Origin: Bacillota bacterium
GTDB taxonomy: Bacteria; Bacillota; Clostridia; Christensenellales; Aristaeellaceae
NCBI GenBank assembly: GCA_023421395.1
Contig: JAEZTL010000003.1
Span: 127,081-191,080, forward strand
Direction of reading: 5' to 3'
DNA length: 64,000 bases
The position numbers and the translations under genes were made by a program. Shown piece after piece: positions 31,186 through 39,421 of this stretch (positions are counted from its first letter, which is position 1; every line of letters starts with the position of its first letter). The notes beneath the pieces are model-generated. The model did no database searches. It saw only the letters and a list, made by a program, of their open reading frames with translations, and was not told the origin of the DNA.

Positions 31186-34131
31186 CTACAGCCCGGCGTG
31201 GCCCCCGAAGGCGTTATTGAGCTCGGTCAGCCGGGCCATGTCCCCGATGAGGATGAAGCCGGCCAGCCGTTCGCCGCGATAGTACAGCTTTTCGTAGAAG
31301 CCCTTTTCGTCGTCCCGCCGCTCTTCCGCGCGGTAGGCGCCGGAGGTGCCGTGCTCGCCCACGGCGTAGAGGGACGTATCCAGCGCGTTCAGCGTGAGCG
31401 CGCCGGTGACGCCCGGGTATTCCACCGCGTCGCCCGCGGCGTTGGCGCCCGCCGCGCGGCCCTCCTCCACCGCCTGGGCCCACAGCGCGAAGTTGACGCC
31501 GTCGCACTCGGCGCAGTCGCCCGCGGCGTAGACATCGGGCAGCGTGGTGGCCATGTGGTGATCCACCACCACCGCGCGGGTTGCCTTCGCGCCCGCCGCG
31601 ACCAGAAGCTCCGCGTTGGGGACGACGCCGGTGGATACGATCACCAGATCCGCCGGGAAGGTTTCGCCGGTCCTCAGCGCCACCCGCTCGGCGCGGCCAT
31701 CGCCCTCGATGGCGCAGACGGCGGCGCCGGTGCGCAGAGCCAGGCCCTTTTTCTCCATCAGCATCGAAAGCGTCCGCGCCGCGCCCTCGTCCAGCTGGCG
31801 GGGCATGATGCGCGGCAGGGTCTCGATGACGGTCACGTTGGCGCCCGCTTTTTTCAGCTCCCAGGCGGCCTCGATGCCCAGCACGCCGCCGCCGATTACC
31901 ACCGCGTTTTTGACCGTTGGCAGCATCTTCTCGATCTTCAGCGCGTCGCCGGCGCTGCGGATGGAGATCACGTTGTCAAAGTCCATCCCGGGGATGGGCG
32001 GGCGGAAGCAGCGCGCGCCGGCGGCGAAGATCAGCTTGTCATAGGCAAGGGTCGCGCCGGTGGAGGTGGTGACGCGCTTTTCGTCGGCGTCCACGGCGGT
32101 GGCCGCCACGCCGGTCAAAAGGGTGATGTCGTTCTCCTCGTACCATGCCTTGGGGCTGATGGCGATCTTGCCGCAATCGAAGTCCGTAAGGAGCGTCTTG
32201 GTCAGCATCGGCCGGTTATAGGGCAGATCCTCCTCCGCGGACAGGATCACCACCGGCGCGGTTTTGTTGCGTTCCCGGACGGCCTTGGCCGCGTTGTAGC
32301 CCGCGGCGCCGCCGCCGATGATCAGAAAGCGCTCTTCGGTGTCCCGGGTGGGCACCGGCGCCGCGTCCTCCACGGGGACGAAGCTCTCCCGTCCCGCGCC
32401 GCAGACCGGACACACGTCAAAGGAGGCGTCGAACACCTCGCCGCACACCAGGCAGCGCACCTTGCCGCCGGGTTTTCCGGCGCGGACGGGCGCTTTCAGC
32501 GGCTCAAAGCCGCCCCGGGCCGCGCCGCACAGCGGGCAGTTGTCCAGGGCCGCGTCCACCGTCGCGCCGCACACGGTGCAGCGGGCTTTTGCGCTCTCGG
32601 CGGGGGCGGGACCGCCGGAAGCGGAGGGCGCGTCCGCGGGCACGAACTTATCCGGCCCCGCGCCGCACACCGGACAGATGTCCTTGTCCGCCTCAAACAC
32701 GGCGTTGCACACGGTGCAGCGCACCTTCCGGGACACCGGCGTTTCGGGCGCGTGCGCTTCCGAAAGCGCGGCCTCGCGGCTGCCGAAGGGCACGAACTTA
32801 TCCGGCCCCGCGCCGCACACCGGGCAGGTGTCCTTGTCCGCCTCGAACACGGCGTTGCACACGGTGCAGCGCACCTTGGGGGAGACGGCCTTCTCCGGAG
32901 CGGGCGCGTCCGCGGGCTTTTCCGCGGGCGGATCGCTCAGCACCAGGCGCGCGAAGTCCTCGCCGAAGGCGCGGGCCTCCGTGAGCTGTTTGTCGTCGGG
33001 CTTGAAGCGCACGCGCAGCCCGTCCGACACCTTCAGCCGGAGCTGCTTCAGCCGCTCGATGATGTGGGGCACGCCCTCGCCGCTCCAGCCGTAGCTGCCG
33101 AAGGCGCTGGCGCGCTTGCCCTTGACCATGGGCGGCAGCATGTCGCTGGTCAGATCCCAGATGGGCTTCAGGGCCTCGCCCACCATGGTGGGCGTGCCCA
33201 GCAGGAAGCCGTCGGCCCACTCGATCTCCTCCAGCACCTTCCGGGGATCGTCGGTGACCATGTCGTGCAGGCGCACCTCGACGTCGCCCGCGGCGCGGAT
33301 ACCCTCCGCGATGCCTTCCGCCAGCGAGCGGGTGTAGCCGTAGGCGCTGACGTAGGCGATGATGATGGCTCTCTTCTGAAAGGGGCTGTCCGGCTGGCAC
33401 CACTCCGAATACATGGCGATGGTCTCCTCCACATGGCTGTCCAGCACCGGGCCGTGGCCGGTCAGGATCATCCGAATATTGAGGTCCTTGATGCGCGAAA
33501 GCGCCGCGGTCATGTAGGGCCGCTTGAACGGGCCGATGATGCCGTCAAAGTAGTATTTGAGCGCGTCCCGGTAGGCGTTCTCGTCGGTCACGGTGCTGCG
33601 CAGGATGCCCGGATGGCTGAAGTGGGCGCCGAACGCGTCGCAGGTGACGAGCGCCCCGTCTTCCTCGATCAAGGTGAACATGGTGTCCGGCCAGTGCAGG
33701 TTGGGCAGCGGCATGAACAGAAGGGTCTTGCCCCCCAGTTCCAGCCGGTCGCCGTCCTTGACCGGGATGGACCGAAAATCTCGGTTGACGATGTGCCTCA
33801 GAAAGCCGATCGCCGTACTGGTGGCGACGATCTGAATCTCCGGGTTCAGCTCCAGCAGGTGCTCGATGGAACCCGCGTGGTCCGGCTCCGTATGGCTGAC
33901 GACGATGTAGTCGATCTTTTTTACGTCCACAAGGCCGTCCAGCGACGCCATGTACTCGCCCAGGAATTTATGCTTGGCGGTTTCGATCAGCGCGGTTTTT
34001 TCGGAACCCTCCAGCACATAGGCGTTGTAGGTGGTGCCGTACCGGGTTTCCATCACGATGTCGAACACCTTGAGCGACGGGTCCTGCACGCCGCAGAAGG
34101 TCAGCCCGTCCGCCAGCTTGAGTGTCTTCAC
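31186..34131 (-). CDS. Flavodiiron oxygen reductase fused to four rubredoxin-like domains and an NAD(P)H oxidoreductase
   Basis: A 981-residue fusion starting at GTG 34131. Residues 1-250 are the metallo-beta-lactamase diiron core, with HTEPDHAG, LPNLHWPD, CDAFG and TGHGPV supplying the iron ligands. Residues about 255-398 are a flavodoxin domain (FMN). Then come four short-spaced rubredoxin-like knuckles (CxxC-x10-CPxCG) near residues 418-448, 466-497, 515-543 and 556-587. From about 604 an FAD/NAD(P)H domain follows (IIGGGAAGYNAAK, VIGGGVLGIEAAWELKKAG, YAAGDCAE). Class F flavodiiron enzymes such as the one from Clostridioides difficile have one rubredoxin here; four are unusual. The protein should reduce O2 to water with NAD(P)H alone. 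It is paired with superoxide reductase. Confidence 0.92.
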   Translation of the reverse strand: MKTLKLADGLTFCGVQDPSLKVFDIVMETRYGTTYNAYVLEGSEKTALIETAKHKFLGEYMASLDGLVDVKKIDYIVVSHTEPDHAGSIEHLLELNPEIQIVATSTAIGFLRHIVNRDFRSIPVKDGDRLELGGKTLLFMPLPNLHWPDTMFTLIEEDGALVTCDAFGAHFSHPGILRSTVTDENAYRDALKYYFDGIIGPFKRPYMTAALSRIKDLNIRMILTGHGPVLDSHVEETIAMYSEWCQPDSPFQKRAIIIAYVSAYGYTRSLAEGIAEGIRAAGDVEVRLHDMVTDDPRKVLEEIEWADGFLLGTPTMVGEALKPIWDLTSDMLPPMVKGKRASAFGSYGWSGEGVPHIIERLKQLRLKVSDGLRVRFKPDDKQLTEARAFGEDFARLVLSDPPAEKPADAPAPEKAVSPKVRCTVCNAVFEADKDTCPVCGAGPDKFVPFGSREAALSEAHAPETPVSRKVRCTVCNAVFEADKDICPVCGAGPDKFVPADAPSASGGPAPAESAKARCTVCGATVDAALDNCPLCGAARGGFEPLKAPVRAGKPGGKVRCLVCGEVFDASFDVCPVCGAGRESFVPVEDAAPVPTRDTEERFLIIGGGAAGYNAAKAVRERNKTAPVVILSAEEDLPYNRPMLTKTLLTDFDCGKIAISPKAWYEENDITLLTGVAATAVDADEKRVTTSTGATLAYDKLIFAAGARCFRPPIPGMDFDNVISIRSAGDALKIEKMLPTVKNAVVIGGGVLGIEAAWELKKAGANVTVIETLPRIMPRQLDEGAARTLSMLMEKKGLALRTGAAVCAIEGDGRAERVALRTGETFPADLVIVSTGVVPNAELLVAAGAKATRAVVVDHHMATTLPDVYAAGDCAECDGVNFALWAQAVEEGRAAGANAAGDAVEYPGVTGALTLNALDTSLYAVGEHGTSGAYRAEERRDDEKGFYEKLYYRGERLAGFILIGDMARLTELNNAFGGHAGL
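32639..32877 (-). repeat. Near-identical internal duplication of a rubredoxin knuckle
   Basis: Segments 32639-32727 and 32789-32877 are 89 bases each, 150 bases apart, and differ at only three positions by eye. They encode the first and second rubredoxin-like domains of the fusion protein. The third and fourth domains are more diverged. This indicates a recent in-frame tandem duplication of about 50 codons. Confidence 0.85.
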
Positions 34132-34194
34132 TTCGAGTCCCCCTTCGAAATTGACGTCCCGTTTGAATGCCCGCGTGTTTCTCGCCCTCCGTCC

Positions 34195-34223
34195 TTGACA
34201 GGCGCGGCGGCCGCTGGTATAAC
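34195..34223 (+). promoter_or_regulatory. Promoter of the AlkZ-related gene
   Basis: TTGACA at 34195-34200 and TATAAC at 34218-34223 with a 17-base spacer, about 28 bases before the start codon. Confidence 0.75.
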
Positions 34224-34251
34224 GGTAAAAAGATCACCGGGAGGGATGCGC

Positions 34252-34902
34252 GTGCGCTTTCAGCCGATCAAAAGCGCGGAGGACCTGGTTCGCCGGGTAG
34301 ACGAGCTGGGTTTTCTGCCCTTTACCCGCTGCGGCGTTCCGGGCCTGTCCGTCGAAGAGCTGACGCCGCCGGAGTTCTGGTTCGTCCGGGGCGTCGAGGG
34401 CCCCTGGGAGTGGCGGCAGCAGGTCATCGACCATTTCGCCTACGGAAAGCTGCTGGGGAAAAACGCGGGGTTCGTCAGCTTCGAGTGGTTCCCCGCCCTC
34501 TGCAACCACCGGCGCGGCGGGCTGGATTTTGAGACGCGCTACGAAGAGGGCCGGGTGCCCCACGCCGCCAGGCGCCTGTATGAACTGCTGCTTTCGCAGA
34601 GCCGCTCCACGCCGGAACTGAAAACCCTCGCCTCCGGCGCGGGGTTCGACGGGGCCATCACATCCCTTATGATGTCCACCGATGCGGTGATCAACGGGTT
34701 CGACGCGAAAATCGATTCGATGGGCCGCCCCTACGGCTGGGGAATCAGCCGCTACGCCGCGGCGGACATCGCCTTCGGGCCCATGACGCGCGCGGCTTTT
34801 TCCGAGGCGCCGGAGGAATCCTTCGAGCGCATGCGCGCCCACATCGCGTCCCTCTGCCCCGGCGCGGACCGGCGGGCCGTCCTCCGGCTCCTCCGCGCCT
34901 GA
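34252..34902 (+). CDS. AlkZ-related protein
   Basis: About 217 residues. The sequence has FLPFTRCGVPGLSVEEL, GPWEWRQQVI, SFEWFPALCNHRRGG, DFETRYEEG and RPYGWGISRYA, which I recognise as the AlkZ-related family of Clostridia and Bacilli. This is a distant relative of the AlkZ DNA glycosylase for interstrand crosslinks; activity of the related group is not established. GTG 34252 sits seven bases after GGGAGGG, while ATG 34246 directly abuts it, so GTG is favoured. It is monocistronic, divergent from the flavodiiron fusion, with its own promoter. No clear terminator follows. Confidence 0.65.
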   Translation: MRFQPIKSAEDLVRRVDELGFLPFTRCGVPGLSVEELTPPEFWFVRGVEGPWEWRQQVIDHFAYGKLLGKNAGFVSFEWFPALCNHRRGGLDFETRYEEGRVPHAARRLYELLLSQSRSTPELKTLASGAGFDGAITSLMMSTDAVINGFDAKIDSMGRPYGWGISRYAAADIAFGPMTRAAFSEAPEESFERMRAHIASLCPGADRRAVLRLLRA

Positions 34903-35003
34903 CGCATACGTATATTATACCAATTCGCCTCCGAAATGGGAAGGGGGATGCGCGAGTTCTCCGCCCCCCGCGTTAAAGATCGGGAAAATGCCCGTTCTTC
35001 CGG

Positions 35004-35033
35004 TTGACAGCATGCTCCCGGCGGTGATATACT
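35004..35033 (+). promoter_or_regulatory. Promoter of the feo operon
   Basis: TTGACA at 35004-35009 and TATACT at 35028-35033 with an 18-base spacer, about 95 bases upstream of the first feoA. Confidence 0.75.
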
Positions 35034-35042
35034 GCTGTTCGG

Positions 35043-35089
35043 GGTTAGCGGATGCTAACCCATGCCTTGGGCCGTTGGTTAGTCTAAAC
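35043..35089 (+). promoter_or_regulatory. Candidate DtxR-family operators of the feo operon
   Basis: Two palindromes lie just after the -10 box. GGTTAGCGGATGCTAACC (35043-35060) is perfect over seven bases per arm. GGTTAGTCTAAAC (35077-35089) differs at only two places from GGTTAGSCTAACC, the core of the DtxR/IdeR consensus. Placement over and just past the start point fits iron-dependent repression. No regulator gene is in the window. Confidence 0.55.
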
Positions 35090-35128
35090 TTACTGCGGCC
35101 GAAACGAACCAATACGGAGGCGATCGTG

Positions 35129-35338
35129 ATGCCGCTGACGATGGCGCGGGCCGGGGAGACCAACATCATCCGGAAGATCACCGGAAGGGACGAGGTGCGC
35201 AGGCACCTGGCGGAGCTGGGCTTTGTGGCGGGCGCGGAGGTGACGGTGGTCAGCGAAATCGCGGGAAACATGATTTTGTCCGTCAAGGACAGCCGCGTGG
35301 CGCTGGACCGGGGCATGGCGACCCGGATTATGATCTAG
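35129..35338 (+). CDS. feoA: FeoA family protein (first copy)
   Basis: A 69-residue SH3-like protein of the ferrous iron uptake system. It has IIRKITGRDEVRRHLAELG (the conserved LxxLGxxxG region), GAEVTVVSEIAGNMIL and ends with RGMATRIMI, typical of FeoA. ATG 35129 follows TACGGAGGCGATC. It is shorter than the open frame, whose upstream part overlaps the promoter. It is followed 15 bases later by a second FeoA, as often in Clostridia. FeoA is thought to modulate FeoB. Confidence 0.93.
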   Translation: MPLTMARAGETNIIRKITGRDEVRRHLAELGFVAGAEVTVVSEIAGNMILSVKDSRVALDRGMATRIMI

Positions 35339-35352
35339 AAGGGGATGGGGCG

Positions 35353-35574
35353 ATGAAGACGCTGCGGGAGGCGAAGGTGGGCGAGACTGTCCGGGTGGTG
35401 AAGCTCGCGGGCGAGGGTGCGACCAAGCGCCGGATCATGGACATGGGGATCACCAAGGGCGCGGAGGTGACGGTGAAGAAGCTGGCGCCGCTGGGCGACC
35501 CGATGGAGCTGACGGTGCGCGGCTATGAACTGTCCGTGCGCAAGGCGGACGCCGAAATGGTCCTGGTCGATTAG
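35353..35574 (+). CDS. feoA: FeoA family protein (second copy)
   Basis: A 73-residue FeoA with VGETVRVVKLAGEGATKRRIMDMGITKGAEVTVKK, DPMELTVRGYELSVRKADAEMV. This matches FeoA more closely than the first copy. ATG follows GAAGGGGATGGGGCG. It lies between the first feoA and feoB, with short gaps, so all are one operon. Two FeoA subunits may bind different faces of FeoB or form a heteromer; this is inference. Confidence 0.95.
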   Translation: MKTLREAKVGETVRVVKLAGEGATKRRIMDMGITKGAEVTVKKLAPLGDPMELTVRGYELSVRKADAEMVLVD

Positions 35575-35609
35575 GCCCGGCCCGCGATGAAAGAGGAGGG
35601 GGAAGCAGC

Positions 35610-37961
35610 ATGCCCGTAAAGATTGCGCTGGCCGGCAACCCGAATTCCGGCAAGACCACCATGTTCAACGACCTGACCGGCTCCGCCCAGTACGTGGGCA
35701 ACTGGCCGGGCGTCACCGTGGAGAAGAAGGAAGGCCGGCTCAAGGGGCGCGGCGACGTGGTGGTCCAGGATCTGCCGGGCGTCTACTCGCTGTCGCCCTA
35801 CACGCTGGAGGAGGTCGTGACCCGGAACTATCTGGTGAACGACAAGCCCGACGCGATCCTCAACATCGTGGACGGCACCAACATCGAGCGCAACCTCTAC
35901 CTCACCACCCAGCTGACGGAGCTGGGCATCCCGGTGGTGGTGGCGCTGAACATGATCGACGTGGTGCGTAAATCCGGCGATGCCATCGACGTCCACAAGC
36001 TCAGCCGCGCGCTGGGCTGCGAGGTGGTGGAAACCTCCGCCCTCAAGGGTCAGGGCTCGTTTAAGGCGGCGGAGCGCGCGGCGCTTCTGGCGCTTGAGGG
36101 CCGCCGGGCCGAGCCGCCCCACGTGTTCGACGGCAGCGTCGAGCACGCCATCGCTCACATCGAGGAGGCCATCGAAGGAAAGGTCGACCCGGAGCGCGCC
36201 CGCTGGTATGCGATCAAGCTGTTCGAGCGGGACGAAAAGGTCGTCGCGCGGCTGAATCTCCCCAAGGAACTGATGGCCCACGTCGAAAAGGACATCGCCG
36301 CCTGCGAGGCGGAGATGGACGACGACGCGGAATCCATCATCACCAACCAGCGGTACGCCTTCATTTCGCGGGTGGTTGGGACCTCCGTCCGCAAAGTGCG
36401 CGCGGGCAAGGCCAGCGCCTCCGATAAAATTGACCGCGTGGTGACCAACCGGGTGCTGGCGCTGCCGATCTTCGCCGTGGTGATGTTCCTGGTGTACTTC
36501 ATCGCCATCACGACCGTCGGCGGCGTGGCCACCGACTGGGCCAACGACGGCGTGTTCGGCGACGGCTGGCATTTCCTGGGCATCGGCGGCGCGCAGTACG
36601 AGGAAGCCCTCGGCGCTTACGAGGAAGGCATGGCGGCGGACGAGACCTACCAGGCCGCGCTGTTGGACGATGAAAACGGCGTGACCGACGCGGAGCCCGA
36701 ATATACCGGCGGCGAGGAACCCGACCCGGCCGCCTACGGCGTATGGGTGCCGGGCGTGCCGGTGATTCTGGAGGGCTGGTTGGACGCGGCGGGCACGACC
36801 CCCTGGCTCAAGAGCCTGGCGCTGGACGGTATCGTCGGCGGCGTGGGCGCGGTGCTGGGTTTCGTGCCGCAGATGCTGATTCTGTTTTTCATGCTGGCGA
36901 TCCTCGAGGACGTGGGCTACATGGCCCGCGTGGCGTTCATCATGGATCGGATCTTCCGCCGCTTCGGCCTGTCGGGCAAGAGCTTCATCCCGATGCTGAT
37001 CGGCTCTGGCTGCTCGGTGCCGGGCATCATGGCCTCCCGAACCATTGAAAACGAACGCGACCGGCGCATGACCATCATGACCACCTCGTTCATCCCCTGC
37101 GGCGCGAAGATGCCCATCGTGGCGCTGATCGCGGGCGCGCTGTTCGGCGGGGCGTGGTGGGTGGCGCCCAGCGCCTACTTCATCGGGGTGGCTTCGATCA
37201 TCGTCTCCGGCGTGATCCTGAAAAAGACCAGGGCCTTCGCGGGCGAGCCCTCCCCCTTTGTGATGGAACTGCCCGCCTACCACGTGCCCTCCGCGGGCAA
37301 CGTGCTCCGCTCCACCTGGGAGCGCGGCTGGTCCTTCATCAAGCGCGCGGGCACGATCATCCTGCTGGCCAGCGTGTTCATCTGGTTCACCTCCGGTTTC
37401 GGCTGGATGGACGGCAGTTTCGGCATGGTGGAGGACATGGACCACTCCGTGCTGGCCCGCGTAGGCGGCGCCATCGCGCCGGTCTTCGCGCCGCTGGGCT
37501 TTGGCACCTGGCAGTCCACGGTGGCGACGGTGATGGGCCTGGTGGCCAAGGAAGAGGTTGTGAGCGTGTTCGGCGTACTGTACGGCGTACACGGCGATGC
37601 GATGGCGATGGTGGAAGGCGCGGCGTATTCCGGCCTCGCGCCCATCGCGGCCCACTTCACGCAGCTGTCGGCCTTCAGCTTCCTGCTGTTTAACCTCTTG
37701 TGCGCGCCCTGTTTCGCGGCGATGGGCGCCATCCGGCGGGAGATGAATTCCGCCAAGTGGTTCTGGATCGCCATCGGCTACCTGTGCGGCTTTGCCTACG
37801 CGGTGGCCTTCACGGTCTACCAGATCGGACGGATGTTCACCGCGGGCTTTTCCTTCGCGGCGCTGATCGCGCTTTTGCTTCTGGCCGCCGGGGTCTACCT
37901 GATCGCCCGCGGCAACCCGTACGACAAAAATCTTCGGACCATCAAAGGAGTGACGGCATAA
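35610..37961 (+). CDS. feoB: Ferrous iron transporter FeoB
   Basis: A 783-residue iron permease with an N-terminal G domain. G1 is GNPNSGKTT near residues 8-16, G3 is DLPGVYSLS and G4 is NMID. The membrane part holds the two Gate motifs GSGCSVPGIMASR and PCGAKMPIVAL. An acidic insertion of about 60 residues (including EPEYTGGEEPDPA), between the first membrane helix and the rest, probably lies outside the cell and is longer than in many homologues. ATG 35610 follows AAGAGGAGGGGGAAGC. The ATG of the small Cys-rich gene overlaps its stop. Confidence 0.96.
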   Translation: MPVKIALAGNPNSGKTTMFNDLTGSAQYVGNWPGVTVEKKEGRLKGRGDVVVQDLPGVYSLSPYTLEEVVTRNYLVNDKPDAILNIVDGTNIERNLYLTTQLTELGIPVVVALNMIDVVRKSGDAIDVHKLSRALGCEVVETSALKGQGSFKAAERAALLALEGRRAEPPHVFDGSVEHAIAHIEEAIEGKVDPERARWYAIKLFERDEKVVARLNLPKELMAHVEKDIAACEAEMDDDAESIITNQRYAFISRVVGTSVRKVRAGKASASDKIDRVVTNRVLALPIFAVVMFLVYFIAITTVGGVATDWANDGVFGDGWHFLGIGGAQYEEALGAYEEGMAADETYQAALLDDENGVTDAEPEYTGGEEPDPAAYGVWVPGVPVILEGWLDAAGTTPWLKSLALDGIVGGVGAVLGFVPQMLILFFMLAILEDVGYMARVAFIMDRIFRRFGLSGKSFIPMLIGSGCSVPGIMASRTIENERDRRMTIMTTSFIPCGAKMPIVALIAGALFGGAWWVAPSAYFIGVASIIVSGVILKKTRAFAGEPSPFVMELPAYHVPSAGNVLRSTWERGWSFIKRAGTIILLASVFIWFTSGFGWMDGSFGMVEDMDHSVLARVGGAIAPVFAPLGFGTWQSTVATVMGLVAKEEVVSVFGVLYGVHGDAMAMVEGAAYSGLAPIAAHFTQLSAFSFLLFNLLCAPCFAAMGAIRREMNSAKWFWIAIGYLCGFAYAVAFTVYQIGRMFTAGFSFAALIALLLLAAGVYLIARGNPYDKNLRTIKGVTA

Positions 37962-38110
37962 TGCTTGGCAATATCATCGTGGCGGCTGTTGTGCTGACCG
38001 TCATCGCGCTGGCGGCGTGGAAAGTGATCAAGGACCGTAAAAAGGGCGGCGGCAGCTGCGGCTGCGACTGCGGCCATTGCGGGTCGGGCGACGCCTGTCA
38101 CAAGCACTAG
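37961..38110 (+). CDS. FeoB-associated Cys-rich membrane protein
   Basis: A 49-residue protein with one membrane helix (NIIVAAVVLTVIALAAW) and a tail KKGGGSCGCDCGHCGSGDACHKH. This is the architecture of the FeoB-associated Cys-rich protein family found after feoB in Firmicutes, thought to bind iron. ATG 37961 overlaps the last base of the feoB stop codon and follows AAAGGAGTGACGGC. It ends the operon, followed by an intrinsic terminator. Confidence 0.9.
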   Translation: MLGNIIVAAVVLTVIALAAWKVIKDRKKGGGSCGCDCGHCGSGDACHKH

Positions 38111-38154
38111 AACGGCGAGGGAGCGCCGGGACGGCGCGCCCGAACCCCGTTTTA

Positions 38155-38196
38155 AGAAAGGTTCCGGCGCGCTGATCCGCCGGAACCTTTCTTTTT
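38155..38196 (+). terminator. Intrinsic terminator of the feo operon
   Basis: AAAGGTTCCGGCG and CGCCGGAACCTTT form a 13-base stem, followed by CTTTTT at 38191-38196. Confidence 0.92.
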
Positions 38197-38208
38197 GGAG
38201 CCCGCGGG

Positions 38209-38238
38209 TTGACACAGGGACATCCGCTCGTCTATTAT
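38209..38238 (+). promoter_or_regulatory. Promoter of the polysaccharide deacetylase gene
   Basis: TTGACA at 38209-38214 and TATTAT at 38233-38238 with an 18-base spacer, 22 bases before ATG 38260. Confidence 0.7.
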
Positions 38239-38259
38239 GGCCGGGAAGGGGGTGGCCGG

Positions 38260-38970
38260 ATGCGCAGGGCTTTCGCGGCCGCGGCGGTGCTGATCGCGGT
38301 GCTGGCCGCCTTCGGGCTATTCTCCCTGTCAAAATCCCGCTCATTCCAACTCTTCGGCCGCTTGGTGACGCGGGTCGACACAGCGGAAAAGCGCATCGCG
38401 CTGACCATCGACGACGGGCCCACGGAGCGCACCGGCGACATCCTGGATGCGCTCGCCAGCCTGGACATCCCCGCTACGTTCTTCCTGTGCGGCAACGCCA
38501 TCCTGGCGCGGATGGAGGACGCGAAGGCGATCACCGCAGCGGGTCACGCCATCGGCAACCACAGCTTCAGCCACCGGCGGATGGTGCTTGTCTCTTACGG
38601 CTTCTGCGCCCGCGAGATCGGGGACACCAGCCGCCTGATCCGCCAGGCGGGGTACGCGGGCGAGATATACTTCCGACCCCCCAACTTCAAGCGGCTCCTG
38701 GTGCTTCCGTGGTACCTCAAAAACGAGGGGATCACGACGGTGCTGGCCGACGTGGAGCCGGAGACCGCGCTGGGTTTTGACGCCTCCGCGGAAGACCTGG
38801 CGGATTACCTGGTCAGGCGCGCGCGGCCCGGGTCCATCGTACTGATGCACCCGATGTATAACGATCATTCTCTCGCGGCCATCCGCCTGGCGGTTCCCAG
38901 GCTGCGGGCGGAGGGATATTCCTTTGTCACGGTGGAGCGTTTGATCCGGGAGGGACAGGGCGATGGATGA
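38260..38970 (+). CDS. Polysaccharide deacetylase family protein
   Basis: A 236-residue NodB-homology enzyme with an N-terminal membrane anchor or signal (RRAFAAAAVLIAVLAAFGLF). Motif 1 is LTIDDGPTERT with the catalytic and metal-binding Asp, motif 2 is NHSFSH with the metal-binding His pair, and the later motifs are YFRPPN and VLMHPMY. All catalytic positions are present. Substrate is probably peptidoglycan or another cell-surface polymer. ATG 38260 fits the promoter immediately upstream. It overlaps the next gene by eight bases. Confidence 0.92.
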   Translation: MRRAFAAAAVLIAVLAAFGLFSLSKSRSFQLFGRLVTRVDTAEKRIALTIDDGPTERTGDILDALASLDIPATFFLCGNAILARMEDAKAITAAGHAIGNHSFSHRRMVLVSYGFCAREIGDTSRLIRQAGYAGEIYFRPPNFKRLLVLPWYLKNEGITTVLADVEPETALGFDASAEDLADYLVRRARPGSIVLMHPMYNDHSLAAIRLAVPRLRAEGYSFVTVERLIREGQGDG

Positions 38971-39421
38971 GCGGGCGCGGGCATACTGGCAAAAATTCCT
39001 GTTGGAGACGGGGCGGGCGGAGAGCCTTGAACCCTACGAATGCTTCAGCTTTGCGGACAGTGAGGAGAGCGCGGACGCACTGGCCGAATTGGTGCTTTCC
39101 GGCAAAAAGCGCGCCACCAGCGGGAGCGTCGACGGATGCCGCCTGTCCGGCCAGCGGCCGCCCCGGCCGGGGGATCTGTCCCTCGTCACCGACTGGGCGG
39201 GAACCCCCCGCTGCGTGATCGAGACGGAGACGGTGGCGGTGCTTCCCTTTGACGAAATCACCTTCGAACGGGCCGCGCTCGAAGGTGAGGATGAGCATAT
39301 CGAATCCTGGCGGAAAAACCACCGGGGCTTTTTCTCCCGCGAGGGCGAGCGTCTGGGCTACGCCTTCCACGAGAAGCTGCCGGTGGCGTTTGAAACCTTT
39401 CGCGTCGTCTATCCGGCCTGA
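38963..39421 (+). CDS. ASCH domain protein
   Basis: A 152-residue protein with an ASCH (PUA-like) fold. It has ADSEESADALAELVLSGKKRATSGS, the KxxT/RATSG motif, RPGDLSLVTDWAGTPRCVIET and a terminal FETFRVVY. ASCH proteins are thought to bind RNA or act as amidohydrolases on modified nucleosides (as YqfB does). The ATG lies inside the end of the deacetylase gene. The 3' end overlaps the convergent transporter gene by 13 bases, an unusually tight convergent pair without a terminator between. Confidence 0.88.
   Translation: MDERARAYWQKFLLETGRAESLEPYECFSFADSEESADALAELVLSGKKRATSGSVDGCRLSGQRPPRPGDLSLVTDWAGTPRCVIETETVAVLPFDEITFERAALEGEDEHIESWRKNHRGFFSREGERLGYAFHEKLPVAFETFRVVYPA

Noticed and set aside
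31162..34251. Plus-strand open frame of about 1,000 codons opposite the flavodiiron fusion, running into the AlkZ-related gene
   Set aside because: The upstream part is antisense to a clear multidomain enzyme; only the last 217-218 codons after the promoter at 34195 and the ribosome site are real.
35571..37655. 694-codon minus-strand frame opposite feoB
   Set aside because: Shadow of feoB; no motifs, while feoB carries its complete G domain and Gate motifs.
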